A DNA stretch of 64,000 nucleotides from assembly GCF_900105725.1 (NCBI RefSeq), contig NZ_FNLM01000034.1, positions 3,968,001-4,032,000 of the forward strand. Direction: 5' to 3'. Both the position numbers and the translations under genes were made by a program. This DNA is from Gordonia westfalica. GTDB taxonomy: Bacteria > Actinomycetota > Actinomycetes > Mycobacteriales > Mycobacteriaceae. Positions 52,503-60,258 of the stretch are shown piece after piece. Below the pieces are notes generated by a model. It was not told where the DNA came from. It worked only from the letters and a program-made list of their open reading frames with translations, and made no database searches. Position 1 is the first letter of the stretch. Each line of letters begins with the position of its first letter.

Positions 52503-53864
52503 ATGGAACCGATACTCGCGGCTAACGCCGACCTGGCCTGGATGCTGGCGGCCTTCGTCTTCGTCCTCCTCATGTTCCCCGGCCTCGCCTTCTTCTACGG
52601 CGGCATGGTCGGCTCGAAGAACGTGCTGAACATCATGTCGATGGTCATCTCGACCCTCGGTATCACCGCCGTGCTCTATGTCGTCATCGGCTATGGACTC
52701 GTGTCCGGGCCGTCGGTGGGCGGGTGGGGCCTCATCGGCAACCCGACCGACTTCATCGGCCTGACCAACTGGCTGACCGACGACGCTTCCGGTGCGACCC
52801 AGACGCTGTACTTCGCGGCGTGGTTCATCTTGTTCGCGGCCATCACCATCGCCATCGTGGCCAGCGGCGCAGCCGGCCGCATGAAGTTCTCCGGGTGGCT
52901 CGTCTTCGCACCGATCTGGCTGCTCGTGGTGTACTTCCCCGTGGCCCACTGGGTGTTCTCGGCCGATGTCGACGACGACTACAAGGGCGGCTTCCTGCTC
53001 AACAAGGTCGAGATCGTCGACTACGCAGGCGGAACCGCGGTCCACATGAACTCCGGTGTCGCAGCGCTCGCGCTGGCCGTCGTGCTCGGTGCCCGGAAGC
53101 GTCGCATGGAGCGACCGCACAACGTCCCGATGACCATGCTGGGCGGCGGCATCCTGTTCTTCGGCTGGTTCGGCTTCAACGGCAGCTGCGCGCTCGGCGC
53201 GAACTTCCTGGCCCAGTCGGTCATCCTCAACACGCTTCTCGCCGGTTCCGCGGGCATGATCGGCTTCGCGATCATCGAGAAGTGGCGTGAAGGCCATGTC
53301 ACCTCGCTGGGCATCATCACCGGTGTGGTCGCAGGTCTGGTCGGCATCACCCCGGCAGCCAGCAGCATGGCCCCGCTCGGTGCACTCCTCGTCGGCATCT
53401 TCGCCGCGGCGGTCGTCGCCTTCCTGCTGAGCTTCAAGAGCAGGCTGAAGATCGACGAGACGCTCGACGCCTTCGCCGTGCACGGCGTCGGCGGCATCGT
53501 CGGTACCCTCTGCATCGTCCTGTTCGCCAGTGAGGTCGCCCCGGCCGGTGTCCAGGGTGTCCTGTTCGGCGGTGACCCCGACATCATCTGGCGTGAGCTC
53601 GCCGGTATCGCGATCACCTGCACGTACTCGTTCGTGATGACCTGGCTCATCGCGAAGGGCCTCGACAAGCTGATCGGCCTGCGCGTCGACGAGGAGACCG
53701 AGATGGTCGGCCTCGACACCGTGCTGCACGCCGAGACCGCATACGAGATCCCCAGCGCCAGTGTCGGTCACCCGGGTGGCGGCCTCGCCTCCCTGTCGCC
53801 GGCGGCAGCTGCCGAATCGGTGGAGAAGTCGATGCCCGCATCGACCCCACCGGCGCAGGTCTGA
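52503..53864 (+). CDS. amt: ammonium transporter
   Basis: 453 aa, 11 predicted membrane helices of the Amt/MEP/Rh family. FPGLAFFYGGMVGSKNVLNI near the N-terminus, VDYAGGTAVHMNSGVAAL in the middle and AFAVHGVGGIVGTL with the second pore His are conserved; the Amt signature usually reads DFAGG, here DYAGG. A cytoplasmic C-terminal tail of about 60 residues follows. It lies 62 bp after the demethylase genes on the same strand. Placement between demethylase and glutamine-synthetase-like genes suggests recovery of ammonium, or possibly methylammonium, which Amt proteins also carry. Confidence 0.95.
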   Translation: MEPILAANADLAWMLAAFVFVLLMFPGLAFFYGGMVGSKNVLNIMSMVISTLGITAVLYVVIGYGLVSGPSVGGWGLIGNPTDFIGLTNWLTDDASGATQTLYFAAWFILFAAITIAIVASGAAGRMKFSGWLVFAPIWLLVVYFPVAHWVFSADVDDDYKGGFLLNKVEIVDYAGGTAVHMNSGVAALALAVVLGARKRRMERPHNVPMTMLGGGILFFGWFGFNGSCALGANFLAQSVILNTLLAGSAGMIGFAIIEKWREGHVTSLGIITGVVAGLVGITPAASSMAPLGALLVGIFAAAVVAFLLSFKSRLKIDETLDAFAVHGVGGIVGTLCIVLFASEVAPAGVQGVLFGGDPDIIWRELAGIAITCTYSFVMTWLIAKGLDKLIGLRVDEETEMVGLDTVLHAETAYEIPSASVGHPGGGLASLSPAAAAESVEKSMPASTPPAQV

Positions 53865-53888
53865 TCGCGCGGAGAAAGTGAACAACGG

Positions 53889-53922
53889 CCCGGAGCCCAC
53901 CGTGAAACCGGTGGGCTCCGGG
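53889..53922 (+). terminator. strong rho-independent-type terminator after amt
   Basis: CCCGGAGCCCACCG (53889-53902) pairs perfectly with CGGTGGGCTCCGGG (53909-53922), a 14-bp stem with a TGAAAC loop, followed by TCTTTCTC. It starts 25 bp after the amt stop and separates the amt transcript from the downstream glutamylmethylamide/glutamate-synthase operon. Confidence 0.92.
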
Positions 53923-53966
53923 TCTTTCTCGTCCCGTCACATCGGGCGTCGAAACGACACCGACCG

Positions 53967-53993
53967 CTCACGAACCCGAAACAGGGACGAAAC
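53967..53993 (+). promoter_or_regulatory. GlnR-like nitrogen-control box upstream of the gmaS-like gene
   Basis: CTCAC-N6-GAAAC-N6-GAAAC, three boxes with the 11-bp periodicity of GlnR sites (consensus gTnAC-N6-GaAAC). Its centre is about 90 bp upstream of the predicted transcription start, a usual distance for GlnR activation. A similar box precedes the demethylase operon, implying common nitrogen control of both transcripts. Confidence 0.6.
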
Positions 53994-54001
53994 ATTCGGC
54001 C

Positions 54002-54063
54002 TGTCTACTAACGGTAGACATTGATTCACGCGAGTGGACAATCCGACAGGCAACACCTAGAGT
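54002..54063 (+). promoter_or_regulatory. promoter and inverted repeat upstream of the gmaS-like gene
   Basis: TGGACA (54035-54040), a 17-bp spacer and TAGAGT (54058-54063) make a good sigma-A-type promoter with a start near 54070; GGAG at 54070-54073 would then lie at the very 5' end as ribosome site. Just upstream is TGTCTAC-N5-GTAGACA (54002-54020), a 7-bp inverted repeat that could bind the XRE-cupin regulator of this cluster or another factor. Confidence 0.6.
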
Positions 54064-54079
54064 CGACCCGGAGCGCATC

Positions 54080-55441
54080 ATGACCACGACCAACGAAACC
54101 ACCGACACCAGCACCCTCGCCGAACTCTGCGCGGCGAACGACATCAAGTTCATCCTCGCCATGTTCGTCGACCTTCGCGGCAAGCCCTGCGCCAAGCTGG
54201 TGCCGGTCGAGGCTGTCGACGAACTCGCGACGGACGGAGTCGGTTTCGCCGGCTACGCGGTCGGTGCCATCGGCCAGGAGCCCAAGGATCCCGACCTCAT
54301 CGCGGTACCCGACGTCAGTTCCTTCCTCCCCATCCCGTTCATCAAGAAGGGCCTCGCCGTCGTCCAGTGCGATCCGCACGTCGAGGGCAAGCCGTGGCCG
54401 TTCGCTCCGCGCAACATCCTCAAGACCCTGGTCGCGCAGGCCGCCGACGCCGGCTTCGAGCCGTGGGTGGGTGCCGAGGTCGAATACTTCCTGCTCAGGC
54501 GCGCCGAGGACGGTTCGCTCGTCACTGCCGACGCGGCCGACGACTCCGACCAGCCGTGCTACGACGTCCGCGGGCTCACCCGGATGTACGAGCACCTCAC
54601 CACGGTGTCCACTGCCATGAACGAGTTGGGGTGGGGCAACTACGCCAACGACCACGAGGACGGCAATGGACAGTTCGAGCAGAACTTCAAGTACGCCGGC
54701 GCGCTGACCACCGCCGACCGCGTCGTCACCCTGCGCTACCTCCTCTCGGCGCTGGCCGCCGAGAAGGGCATGATCGCCACCTTCATGCCGAAGCCCTTCG
54801 CCGACCGCACCGGATCGGGACTGCACTTCCACCTCTCCCTCACCAAAGGCGGCGAGCCGGTCTTCCCGCAGGTCAGCGACGACGATCGCGGGCTCGGCCT
54901 CTCGGACACCGCCTACGGTTTCATCGGCGGCATCCTCGAACACGCGCCGGCGCTGCAGGCAGTCATCGCGCCGACCGTCAACTCCTACAAGCGAACCGGC
55001 GCCACCGCCACCCGCTCGGGTGCGTCCTGGGCACCGCGCAAAGCCACCTACGGCGGCAACGACCGGACTCATTACATCCGGGTTCCCGACGACCAGCGCG
55101 TGGAACTGCGCGGTGGCGACGGATCGGCCAACCCGTACCTGGCTGCGGCCGCGCTGCTCGGTGCCGGCCTCGACGGCATCAAGCGAAGCCTCGACCCCGG
55201 AGCCGTCGGCGGCGCCCCCAGCCACATCGCGGATCTGCCTCTCACCCTGCTGCATGCAGTCGAGGCGTTGGAGTCCGACGCGGTCGTGATGGGCACCCTC
55301 GACGCCGCTCTCCCCCAGGACTGGCCTGCCGACCAGGGCAAGGTGTCGACCTACTTCTCGAACCTCAAGCGCGAGGAGTTCTTCAACTGGCACGCCGCGG
55401 TCTCCCCCTGGGAAGTCGACCAGTACCTCACAGCCTTCTGA
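54080..55441 (+). CDS. gmaS: glutamine-synthetase-family enzyme, gamma-glutamylmethylamide synthetase-like
   Basis: 453 aa. It has the glutamine synthetase fold (EVEYFLL, GSGLHFHLSL, RSGASWAPRKATYGGNDRTH) but the GlnT/GmaS-type features NDHEDGNGQFEQNF near residue 190 and FNWHAAVSPWEVDQYL at the C-terminus rather than the GlnA adenylylation loop. GmaS joins methylamine to glutamate with ATP; GlnT-like relatives may use ammonia. The demethylase genes upstream make methylamine the better guess, but amt next to it would also fit ammonium assimilation. A similar amt-GS-GATase-GXGXG-FMN gene order occurs in M. smegmatis as nitrogen-stress genes. Confidence 0.82.
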   Translation: MTTTNETTDTSTLAELCAANDIKFILAMFVDLRGKPCAKLVPVEAVDELATDGVGFAGYAVGAIGQEPKDPDLIAVPDVSSFLPIPFIKKGLAVVQCDPHVEGKPWPFAPRNILKTLVAQAADAGFEPWVGAEVEYFLLRRAEDGSLVTADAADDSDQPCYDVRGLTRMYEHLTTVSTAMNELGWGNYANDHEDGNGQFEQNFKYAGALTTADRVVTLRYLLSALAAEKGMIATFMPKPFADRTGSGLHFHLSLTKGGEPVFPQVSDDDRGLGLSDTAYGFIGGILEHAPALQAVIAPTVNSYKRTGATATRSGASWAPRKATYGGNDRTHYIRVPDDQRVELRGGDGSANPYLAAAALLGAGLDGIKRSLDPGAVGGAPSHIADLPLTLLHAVEALESDAVVMGTLDAALPQDWPADQGKVSTYFSNLKREEFFNWHAAVSPWEVDQYLTAF

Positions 55442-55509
55442 CGCGCGCCGCCTTCGGCCGCGAAAGCTGACCCACACCCCAACTCCCCTACGACGTAAAG
55501 GATTCGACA

Positions 55510-56405
55510 ATGTGCGGAATCGTCGGGTTGCACCTGCGTAATCCGGAACTCCATCCCCGACTCGGTGCGATGCTCGCCGAGATGCTCGGTGAGATGCAGG
55601 ATCGTGGCGCCGACTCGGCCGGCATCGCCGTATACGGAAACCCGAGTGGGCTCCTCCCGGCCACGGTTGTGTCTCGCTGCTCGAGCTCGAGGTTCTGCCG
55701 GACGAGGTCTCGGCGACGCTCGGTGCGGCGCTCGGCGTTTCAGTTGCGGCAAAGCTCATCGACGACACGCTGGTCGCGTCCGCACCGGTGCCCGCGGAGG
55801 ATCTCCTCGGTGCCGCCCGGGCCGCCTACCCCGAGGCGCTGGTCGCCGGATTCGGCGCCGACCTCACCGTCCTCAAGGGCGTCGGCGCTCCCCGCGATCT
55901 CGCGGAATCCTGGGGCCTGGCAAACGCCTCCGGCTGGCAGGGCGTCGGCCACACCCGCATGGCCACCGAGTCGGCCGTGACTCCGTCGGGTGCGCATCCG
56001 TACGCGGTGGGACCTGAGCAGTGTCTGGTGCACAACGGATCGTTCTCGAACCACGCCACGATCCGTCGCGAACTCCGTGCCGAGGGAGTCGAATTCGACA
56101 GCGAGAACGACACCGAGGTCGGTGCCCGCTTCGTCGCCCACCAGCTCGCCGCAGGTAAGGATGTCGAAACTGCACTCAAAGAGGTGTGCGCCACCTTCGA
56201 CGGTTTCTACACCCTGGTGGTCTCCAACCACGACTCCTTCGCCGTCGTCCGCGACGCCATCGCCTGCAAGCCCGCGGTGATCGCCGAGACCGACGACTGG
56301 GTCGCGATCGCCAGCGAGTACCGCGCCCTGGCCAAGCTTCCCGGCGTCGAGAACGCCCGCATCTGGGAGCCCGAGCCCGAGGTGGTCTACGCATGGACGC
56401 GGTGA
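55510..56405 (+). pseudogene. class II glutamine amidotransferase (MgsA/GlxB-like), frameshifted
   Basis: The N-terminal nucleophile starts MCGIVGLHLRNPELHPRLGA and continues to DSAGIAVYGNP in one frame. From about 55644 the protein continues in the -1 frame with EWAPPGHGCVSLLELE and on to HTRMATESAVTP and VHNGSFSNHATIRREL, ending at 56405. Joined, it would be a normal length of about 298 aa. The switch falls at AAACCCG (55638-55644): one missing C in a short C run explains it, and the same heptamer also has the form X XXY YYZ of a -1 slippery site. So this is a real mutation, a sequence error or, less likely, programmed frameshifting. It would supply ammonia to the synthase complex. Confidence 0.85.
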
Positions 56406-57157
56406 CACTCGAACAACCTGGGACTCCCGATCCCACCACCCAATACCCCACCGACACGGCGAAAGCTGAGACGATGAGCCCGAACAACCACTTCGATCTC
56501 GCGAATACTCCACTGCGAGAGATCAACTCGGCCCTCCACGGCGACATCTCCGGCGAGGTCGTCATCGACAACCCGGCCGGCGCGCACAGCGTCGCGGCGG
56601 GTGTCAACGCCCCGGTGAAGATCACCGTCAACGGACACGTCGGCTACTACGCCGCCGGCATGAACCAGCAGGCCGAGGTCACCATCAACGGCAACGCCGG
56701 CACCGGTGTCGCCGAGAACATGATGAGCGGCAGCGTCATCGTCAAGGGCAATGCCTCGCAGTCGGCCGGCGCGACCGCGCACGGGGGACTCCTCGTCGTC
56801 GAAGGTGATGCGGCCGCGCGCTGCGGCATCTCGATGAAGGGCGTCGACATCGTCGTCGGCGGAAGCGTCGGACACAACAGCGCATTCATGGCCCAGGCGG
56901 GACGTCTGGTCATCCGCGGCAACGCGGGCGACGGCCTCGGCGACTCCATCTACGAGACCCGCATCTACGTCCGCGGCGAGGTCGCCTCCCTCGGTGCCGA
57001 CTGCATCGCCAAGCCGATGAAGGAAGAACACCTGGAGGAGCTCGCCGGCCTGCTGAAGGCCGCAGGCTACGGCGACGACGACCTGAACGCCTACACCCGT
57101 TACGGATCGGCCCGCGAGCTCTACCACTTCAAGGTGGACAACGCTTCCGCCTACTGA
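56393..57157 (+). CDS. GXGXG-domain glutamate-synthase-like protein (MgsB/GlxC-like)
   Basis: 254 aa. The C-terminal right-handed beta-helix of glutamate synthase large subunits is recognisable from repeated glycines: GHVGYYAAGMNQQAEVTING, GSVIVKGNASQSAG, GGSVGHNSAFMAQAG and IRGNAGDGLGDSIYE. The ATG at 56393 overlaps the preceding gene by 13 bp; an ATG at 56474 (MSPNNHFDLAN) would give 227 aa, closer to the family length, and may be the true start. In N-methylglutamate synthase this is the second of three polypeptides that together resemble one GltB chain. Confidence 0.88.
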   Translation: MDAVTLEQPGTPDPTTQYPTDTAKAETMSPNNHFDLANTPLREINSALHGDISGEVVIDNPAGAHSVAAGVNAPVKITVNGHVGYYAAGMNQQAEVTINGNAGTGVAENMMSGSVIVKGNASQSAGATAHGGLLVVEGDAAARCGISMKGVDIVVGGSVGHNSAFMAQAGRLVIRGNAGDGLGDSIYETRIYVRGEVASLGADCIAKPMKEEHLEELAGLLKAAGYGDDDLNAYTRYGSARELYHFKVDNASAY

Positions 57158-57171
57158 GTCGACCCTCGCTC

Positions 57172-57330
57172 CCTGAGGCGCGAGGAGCGTCAGCGAAGCC
57201 ACCTCGCTCCCTGAGGCGCGAGGAGCGTCAGCGAAGCCACCCCGCTCCCTGAGGTGCGAGGAGCGTCAGCGAAGCCCACCCCGCTCCCTGAGGCGCGAGG
57301 AGCGTCAGCGACGAGCCACGAAGGGCCCCA
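57172..57330 (+). repeat. tandem array of four 38-39-bp intergenic repeats inside the synthase operon
   Basis: Four contiguous units starting TGAGGYGCGAGGAGCG at 57174, 57212, 57250 and 57289, the same family as after leuS, with AGCGAAGCCACC in the first three and the terminal GACGAGCCACGAAGGG in the last. It fills most of the 209-bp gap between the GXGXG gene and the FMN-domain gene, and would be transcribed with them. After it, a GAAAGAGACATCACC stretch provides the ribosome site of the next gene. Confidence 0.88.
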
Positions 57331-57366
57331 ACACCCCTCGCGCCCATCATCGAAAGAGACATCACC

Positions 57367-58704
57367 ATGACCGAGAACCTCAGCGTCGAGCAGCGCGGAC
57401 TCCGCGAATCCGCCACCTTCGACCGCACCACCATCGCCGCCATCCAGCGGGCGGCCGAGACCGGCATCTACGACATCCGCGGCTGGGGTGCCAAGCGCAA
57501 GCTCCCCCACTTCGACGATCTGCTGTTCCTCGGCGCCTCGATGTCGCGCTACCCGCTCGAGGGATACCGCGAGCGTTGTGACACCGACGTCGTGCTCGGC
57601 TCCCGCAACGCGAAGTACCCGCTGCACCTGTCGACCCCGGTCACCATCGCGGGCATGAGCTTCGGTGCACTGTCGGCCGGCGCCAAGGAGGCGTTGGGAC
57701 GCGGTGCATCCGAGGTCGGGACGTCGACGACCACCGGCGACGGCGGCATGACGCCGGAGGAACGCGGCCAGTCCAAGAACCTGGTCTACCAGTACCTCCC
57801 CTCGCGCTACGGCATGAATCCCGACGACCTGCGCAAGGCCGACGCCATCGAGGTCGTCCTCGGTCAGGGTGCCAAGCCGGGCGGTGGCGGAATGCTGTTG
57901 GGCCAGAAGATCTCCGAGCGTGTCGCCGGTATGCGGACGCTCCCCCAGGGCATCGACCAGCGCAGTGCCTGCCGGCACCCGGACTGGACCGGTCCCGACG
58001 ACCTCGCCATCAAGATCAACGAGCTTCGCGAGATCACCGACTGGGAGAAGCCGATCTACGTCAAGGTCGGTGCCACCCGCACCTACTACGACGTCAAACT
58101 CGCCGTGCACTCCGGTGCGGACGTCGTCGTGGTCGACGGCATGCAGGGCGGCACCGCCGCCACCCAGGACGTCTTCATCGAGCATGTCGGCATCCCGACG
58201 CTCGCGGCCATCCCGCAGGCCGTCCAAGCACTGCAGGAGCTCGGGGTCCACCGCGAGGTCCAGCTCATCGTTTCCGGCGGTATCCGCAACGGTGCCGACG
58301 TCGCCAAGGCGATGGCGCTCGGGGCAGACGCGGTCGCCATCGGTACCGCGGCTCTGATCGCGTTGGGCGACAACGATCCCCGCTATGCCAAGGAGTACGA
58401 GGCCCTCGGTTCGGCCGCCGGCTACTACGACGACTTCCAGGACGGGCGTGACCCGGCGGGCATCAGCACCCAGGACCCGGAACTGTCGGCACGCTTCGAC
58501 CCGGTGCTCGGCGGCAAGCGTCTGGCCAACTTCCTCCGGGTGATGACCATGGAGGCCCAGACCATCGCTCGCGCCTGCGGCAAGGCACACCTCCAGCACC
58601 TGGAGCCCGAGGACCTCGTCGCGATCTCGATCGAGGCATCCGCTATGGCGCGCGTGCCCCTCGCCGGTACGAGCTGGATCCCGGGAGCCGCCCAGTCCTT
58701 CTGA
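57367..58704 (+). CDS. FMN-binding glutamate-synthase domain protein (MgsC/GlxD-like)
   Basis: 445 aa, corresponding to the central FMN/Fe-S part of glutamate synthase. The TIM-barrel signatures PVTIAGMSFGALSAGAKEAL, KPGGGGMLLGQKI, VVDGMQGGTAATQDVFIEHV and VSGGIRNGADVAKAMALGAD match GltB. With the GATase and GXGXG polypeptides it would form a three-subunit enzyme transferring an amino or methylamino group to 2-oxoglutarate: N-methylglutamate synthase if the substrate is gamma-glutamylmethylamide, otherwise a glutamate synthase. The frameshift in the first gene may affect complex activity. Confidence 0.9.
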   Translation: MTENLSVEQRGLRESATFDRTTIAAIQRAAETGIYDIRGWGAKRKLPHFDDLLFLGASMSRYPLEGYRERCDTDVVLGSRNAKYPLHLSTPVTIAGMSFGALSAGAKEALGRGASEVGTSTTTGDGGMTPEERGQSKNLVYQYLPSRYGMNPDDLRKADAIEVVLGQGAKPGGGGMLLGQKISERVAGMRTLPQGIDQRSACRHPDWTGPDDLAIKINELREITDWEKPIYVKVGATRTYYDVKLAVHSGADVVVVDGMQGGTAATQDVFIEHVGIPTLAAIPQAVQALQELGVHREVQLIVSGGIRNGADVAKAMALGADAVAIGTAALIALGDNDPRYAKEYEALGSAAGYYDDFQDGRDPAGISTQDPELSARFDPVLGGKRLANFLRVMTMEAQTIARACGKAHLQHLEPEDLVAISIEASAMARVPLAGTSWIPGAAQSF

Positions 58705-58753
58705 GTGGTGAAGTTGGTCGACGGGGTAACCCAGGAGAGGGCGCTGAATCGTG

Positions 58754-58789
58754 TGTCAACTGACAGTGAACGACCTTGCTCACTATGCT
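58754..58789 (+). promoter_or_regulatory. promoter with palindrome for the XRE-cupin regulator
   Basis: CTGACA (58760-58765), an 18-bp spacer and TATGCT (58784-58789) place the transcript start near the GTG at 58796, so the mRNA is probably leaderless. TGTCAACTGACA (58754-58765), an inverted repeat with 5-bp arms, covers the -35 and could be an autoregulatory site. Confidence 0.55.
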
Positions 58790-58795
58790 GGCCAG

Positions 58796-59443
58796 GTGAC
58801 CGATGATCCCCTGATCCGGAACCAGTCCGGTATTGCACGGGAACGCCCCGTCGACCAGTCGGTCGAGGAACTCGAGCTCGAGACCGCGATCGCGCACAAC
58901 GTGCGGCGGTTGCGTCGTCAGCAGGGACTGTCGGTGGGCGACATGGCGACCCGCGTCGGCATCTCCAAGGCGATGCTGTCGAAGATCGAGAACGCACAGA
59001 CCTCGTGCAGCCTCAGTACCCTCGCCCGCCTGGCCAACGGTTTCGACGTCTCGGTGACGTCGTTGTTCCGCGGAGCGGAGATGGAGCGGTCAGCTGTCTT
59101 CGTGAAGGCGGGGGAGGGCAACGAGATCGTCCGTGAGGGCTCCCGCGAAGGACACGAGTATGAGCTTCTCGGATCGCTTCGCGGCGAACACAAACGGCTC
59201 GAATGTCTGCTCGTGACCCTCACCGAGAAGTCGGTGACCCAGCCGCTGTTCCAGCACGCCGGTACCGAATTCCTGTATGTGCTCGAGGGCGTGATGGACT
59301 ACGCGCACAGCCGCTCGGTGTACCGGATGCACCCGGGCGACGCTCTTCAGCTCGACGGTGAAGGAGCGCACGGGCCGGTCGAGCTGGTCGAACTACCCGT
59401 GCGATTCCTGTCGGTCATCGCGTTCCCCGATTCCGCGGTCTGA
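58796..59443 (+). CDS. XRE-family regulator with C-terminal cupin domain
   Basis: 215 aa. The helix-turn-helix is at about residues 28-85 (NVRRLRRQQGLSVGDMATRV, GISKAMLSKIENAQTSCSLS), and a cupin sensor domain fills the C-terminal half (FQHAGTEFLYVLEGVMDY, HPGDALQLDGEGAHGPVEL). The GTG at 58796 is preferred to GTG 58751, because the promoter elements lie between them. Regulators of this type follow the matching amt/GS/synthase genes in M. smegmatis. It probably senses an amine or a nitrogen metabolite and controls this cluster. Confidence 0.88.
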   Translation: MTDDPLIRNQSGIARERPVDQSVEELELETAIAHNVRRLRRQQGLSVGDMATRVGISKAMLSKIENAQTSCSLSTLARLANGFDVSVTSLFRGAEMERSAVFVKAGEGNEIVREGSREGHEYELLGSLRGEHKRLECLLVTLTEKSVTQPLFQHAGTEFLYVLEGVMDYAHSRSVYRMHPGDALQLDGEGAHGPVELVELPVRFLSVIAFPDSAV

Positions 59444-59480
59444 CCCCCGCGGTCGTGTCCACCGGCCGGCTGAATCGAGG

Positions 59481-60164
59481 TCAGCTCCGCCCGCCGAGAT
59501 CGAAGTCGTAGCGGGACGTCGGTACGACGTCGAGATCACGGTCCGCCCCGAAACGCGCAATGCTGTTGAGCATCAACGTCATACGACGATCCAGCTCGGC
59601 TTGGTCGCCGGCGCTGCCGTAGAACGCATGGATGTCGGAGACGGCAGTCATCGGAAACAGTTCTTCGACGATCCCGTCGACGAGGGGAGTGCCGTCGGTG
59701 AGTGGACGTTCGACGACGTTCTGGACATAGCCGAACGTGGATTGGGTGTCGATCGCCACCTGGGTGTGATCGTCGAGCCAGCGGCTCAACCATTCGTCGC
59801 GGTCGAGGTCGGCCGGGCGGCGGAGGAAGGCGATGTTCGACAGTGCGTCGACCCGCGTGCCGTCGGCCGGTATCGGCGGGTTCAGGGGAGTCCGTTCGGT
59901 GACCTCCCAGGCCGCGATGGCCCCGTCGAGGTGGCTTTCGAGCGCGGTGACCACCGCGCCCGGGTCAGCCGCCCAGACGGTCACCACGGCGACGATCGGT
60001 GGATCGAGTTGGTCGATGCGCATGGCAGGTGACACCGGTTCGTCGCTGATGTTGACCTGAACACGCACCGAACCCGCCGCTGCACAGACCTCCACCAGGG
60101 CGGCGGCGTTGTCCCGGGAGAGCTCGGAGCTTCTGACCGCCGCGATCACCTTCGAATGCGTCAC
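59481..60164 (-). CDS. EthD-domain-like protein
   Basis: 227 aa. IAFLRRPADLDRDEWLSRWL and DDHTQVAIDTQSTFGYVQNV have the look of an EthD domain (ferredoxin-like dimer fold), found in proteins linked to monooxygenase or aromatic catabolism systems. The N-terminal half is weakly similar to a second such fold. GTG 60164 is chosen, although the frame opens at 60206. It converges on the XRE-cupin gene with 37 bp between stops. No function is assigned. The 94 bp upstream to the MFS gene show nothing definite. Confidence 0.68.
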   Translation of the reverse strand: MTHSKVIAAVRSSELSRDNAAALVEVCAAAGSVRVQVNISDEPVSPAMRIDQLDPPIVAVVTVWAADPGAVVTALESHLDGAIAAWEVTERTPLNPPIPADGTRVDALSNIAFLRRPADLDRDEWLSRWLDDHTQVAIDTQSTFGYVQNVVERPLTDGTPLVDGIVEELFPMTAVSDIHAFYGSAGDQAELDRRMTLMLNSIARFGADRDLDVVPTSRYDFDLGGRS

Positions 60165-60258
60165 GGCGGGTGACGGTACCCGTCCGGTGGGGCAGTGGGC
60201 GGCCACTTCGCGAAAGCGCTCGTAACCGGTTGCCGCGATCCGTTGTTGGGCCGTGGGA

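Noticed and set aside
55510..55980. Separate 156-aa protein from the first amidotransferase frame
   Set aside because: After about residue 45 the frame turns Arg/Ser-rich without family similarity, while the true continuation is in the -1 frame.
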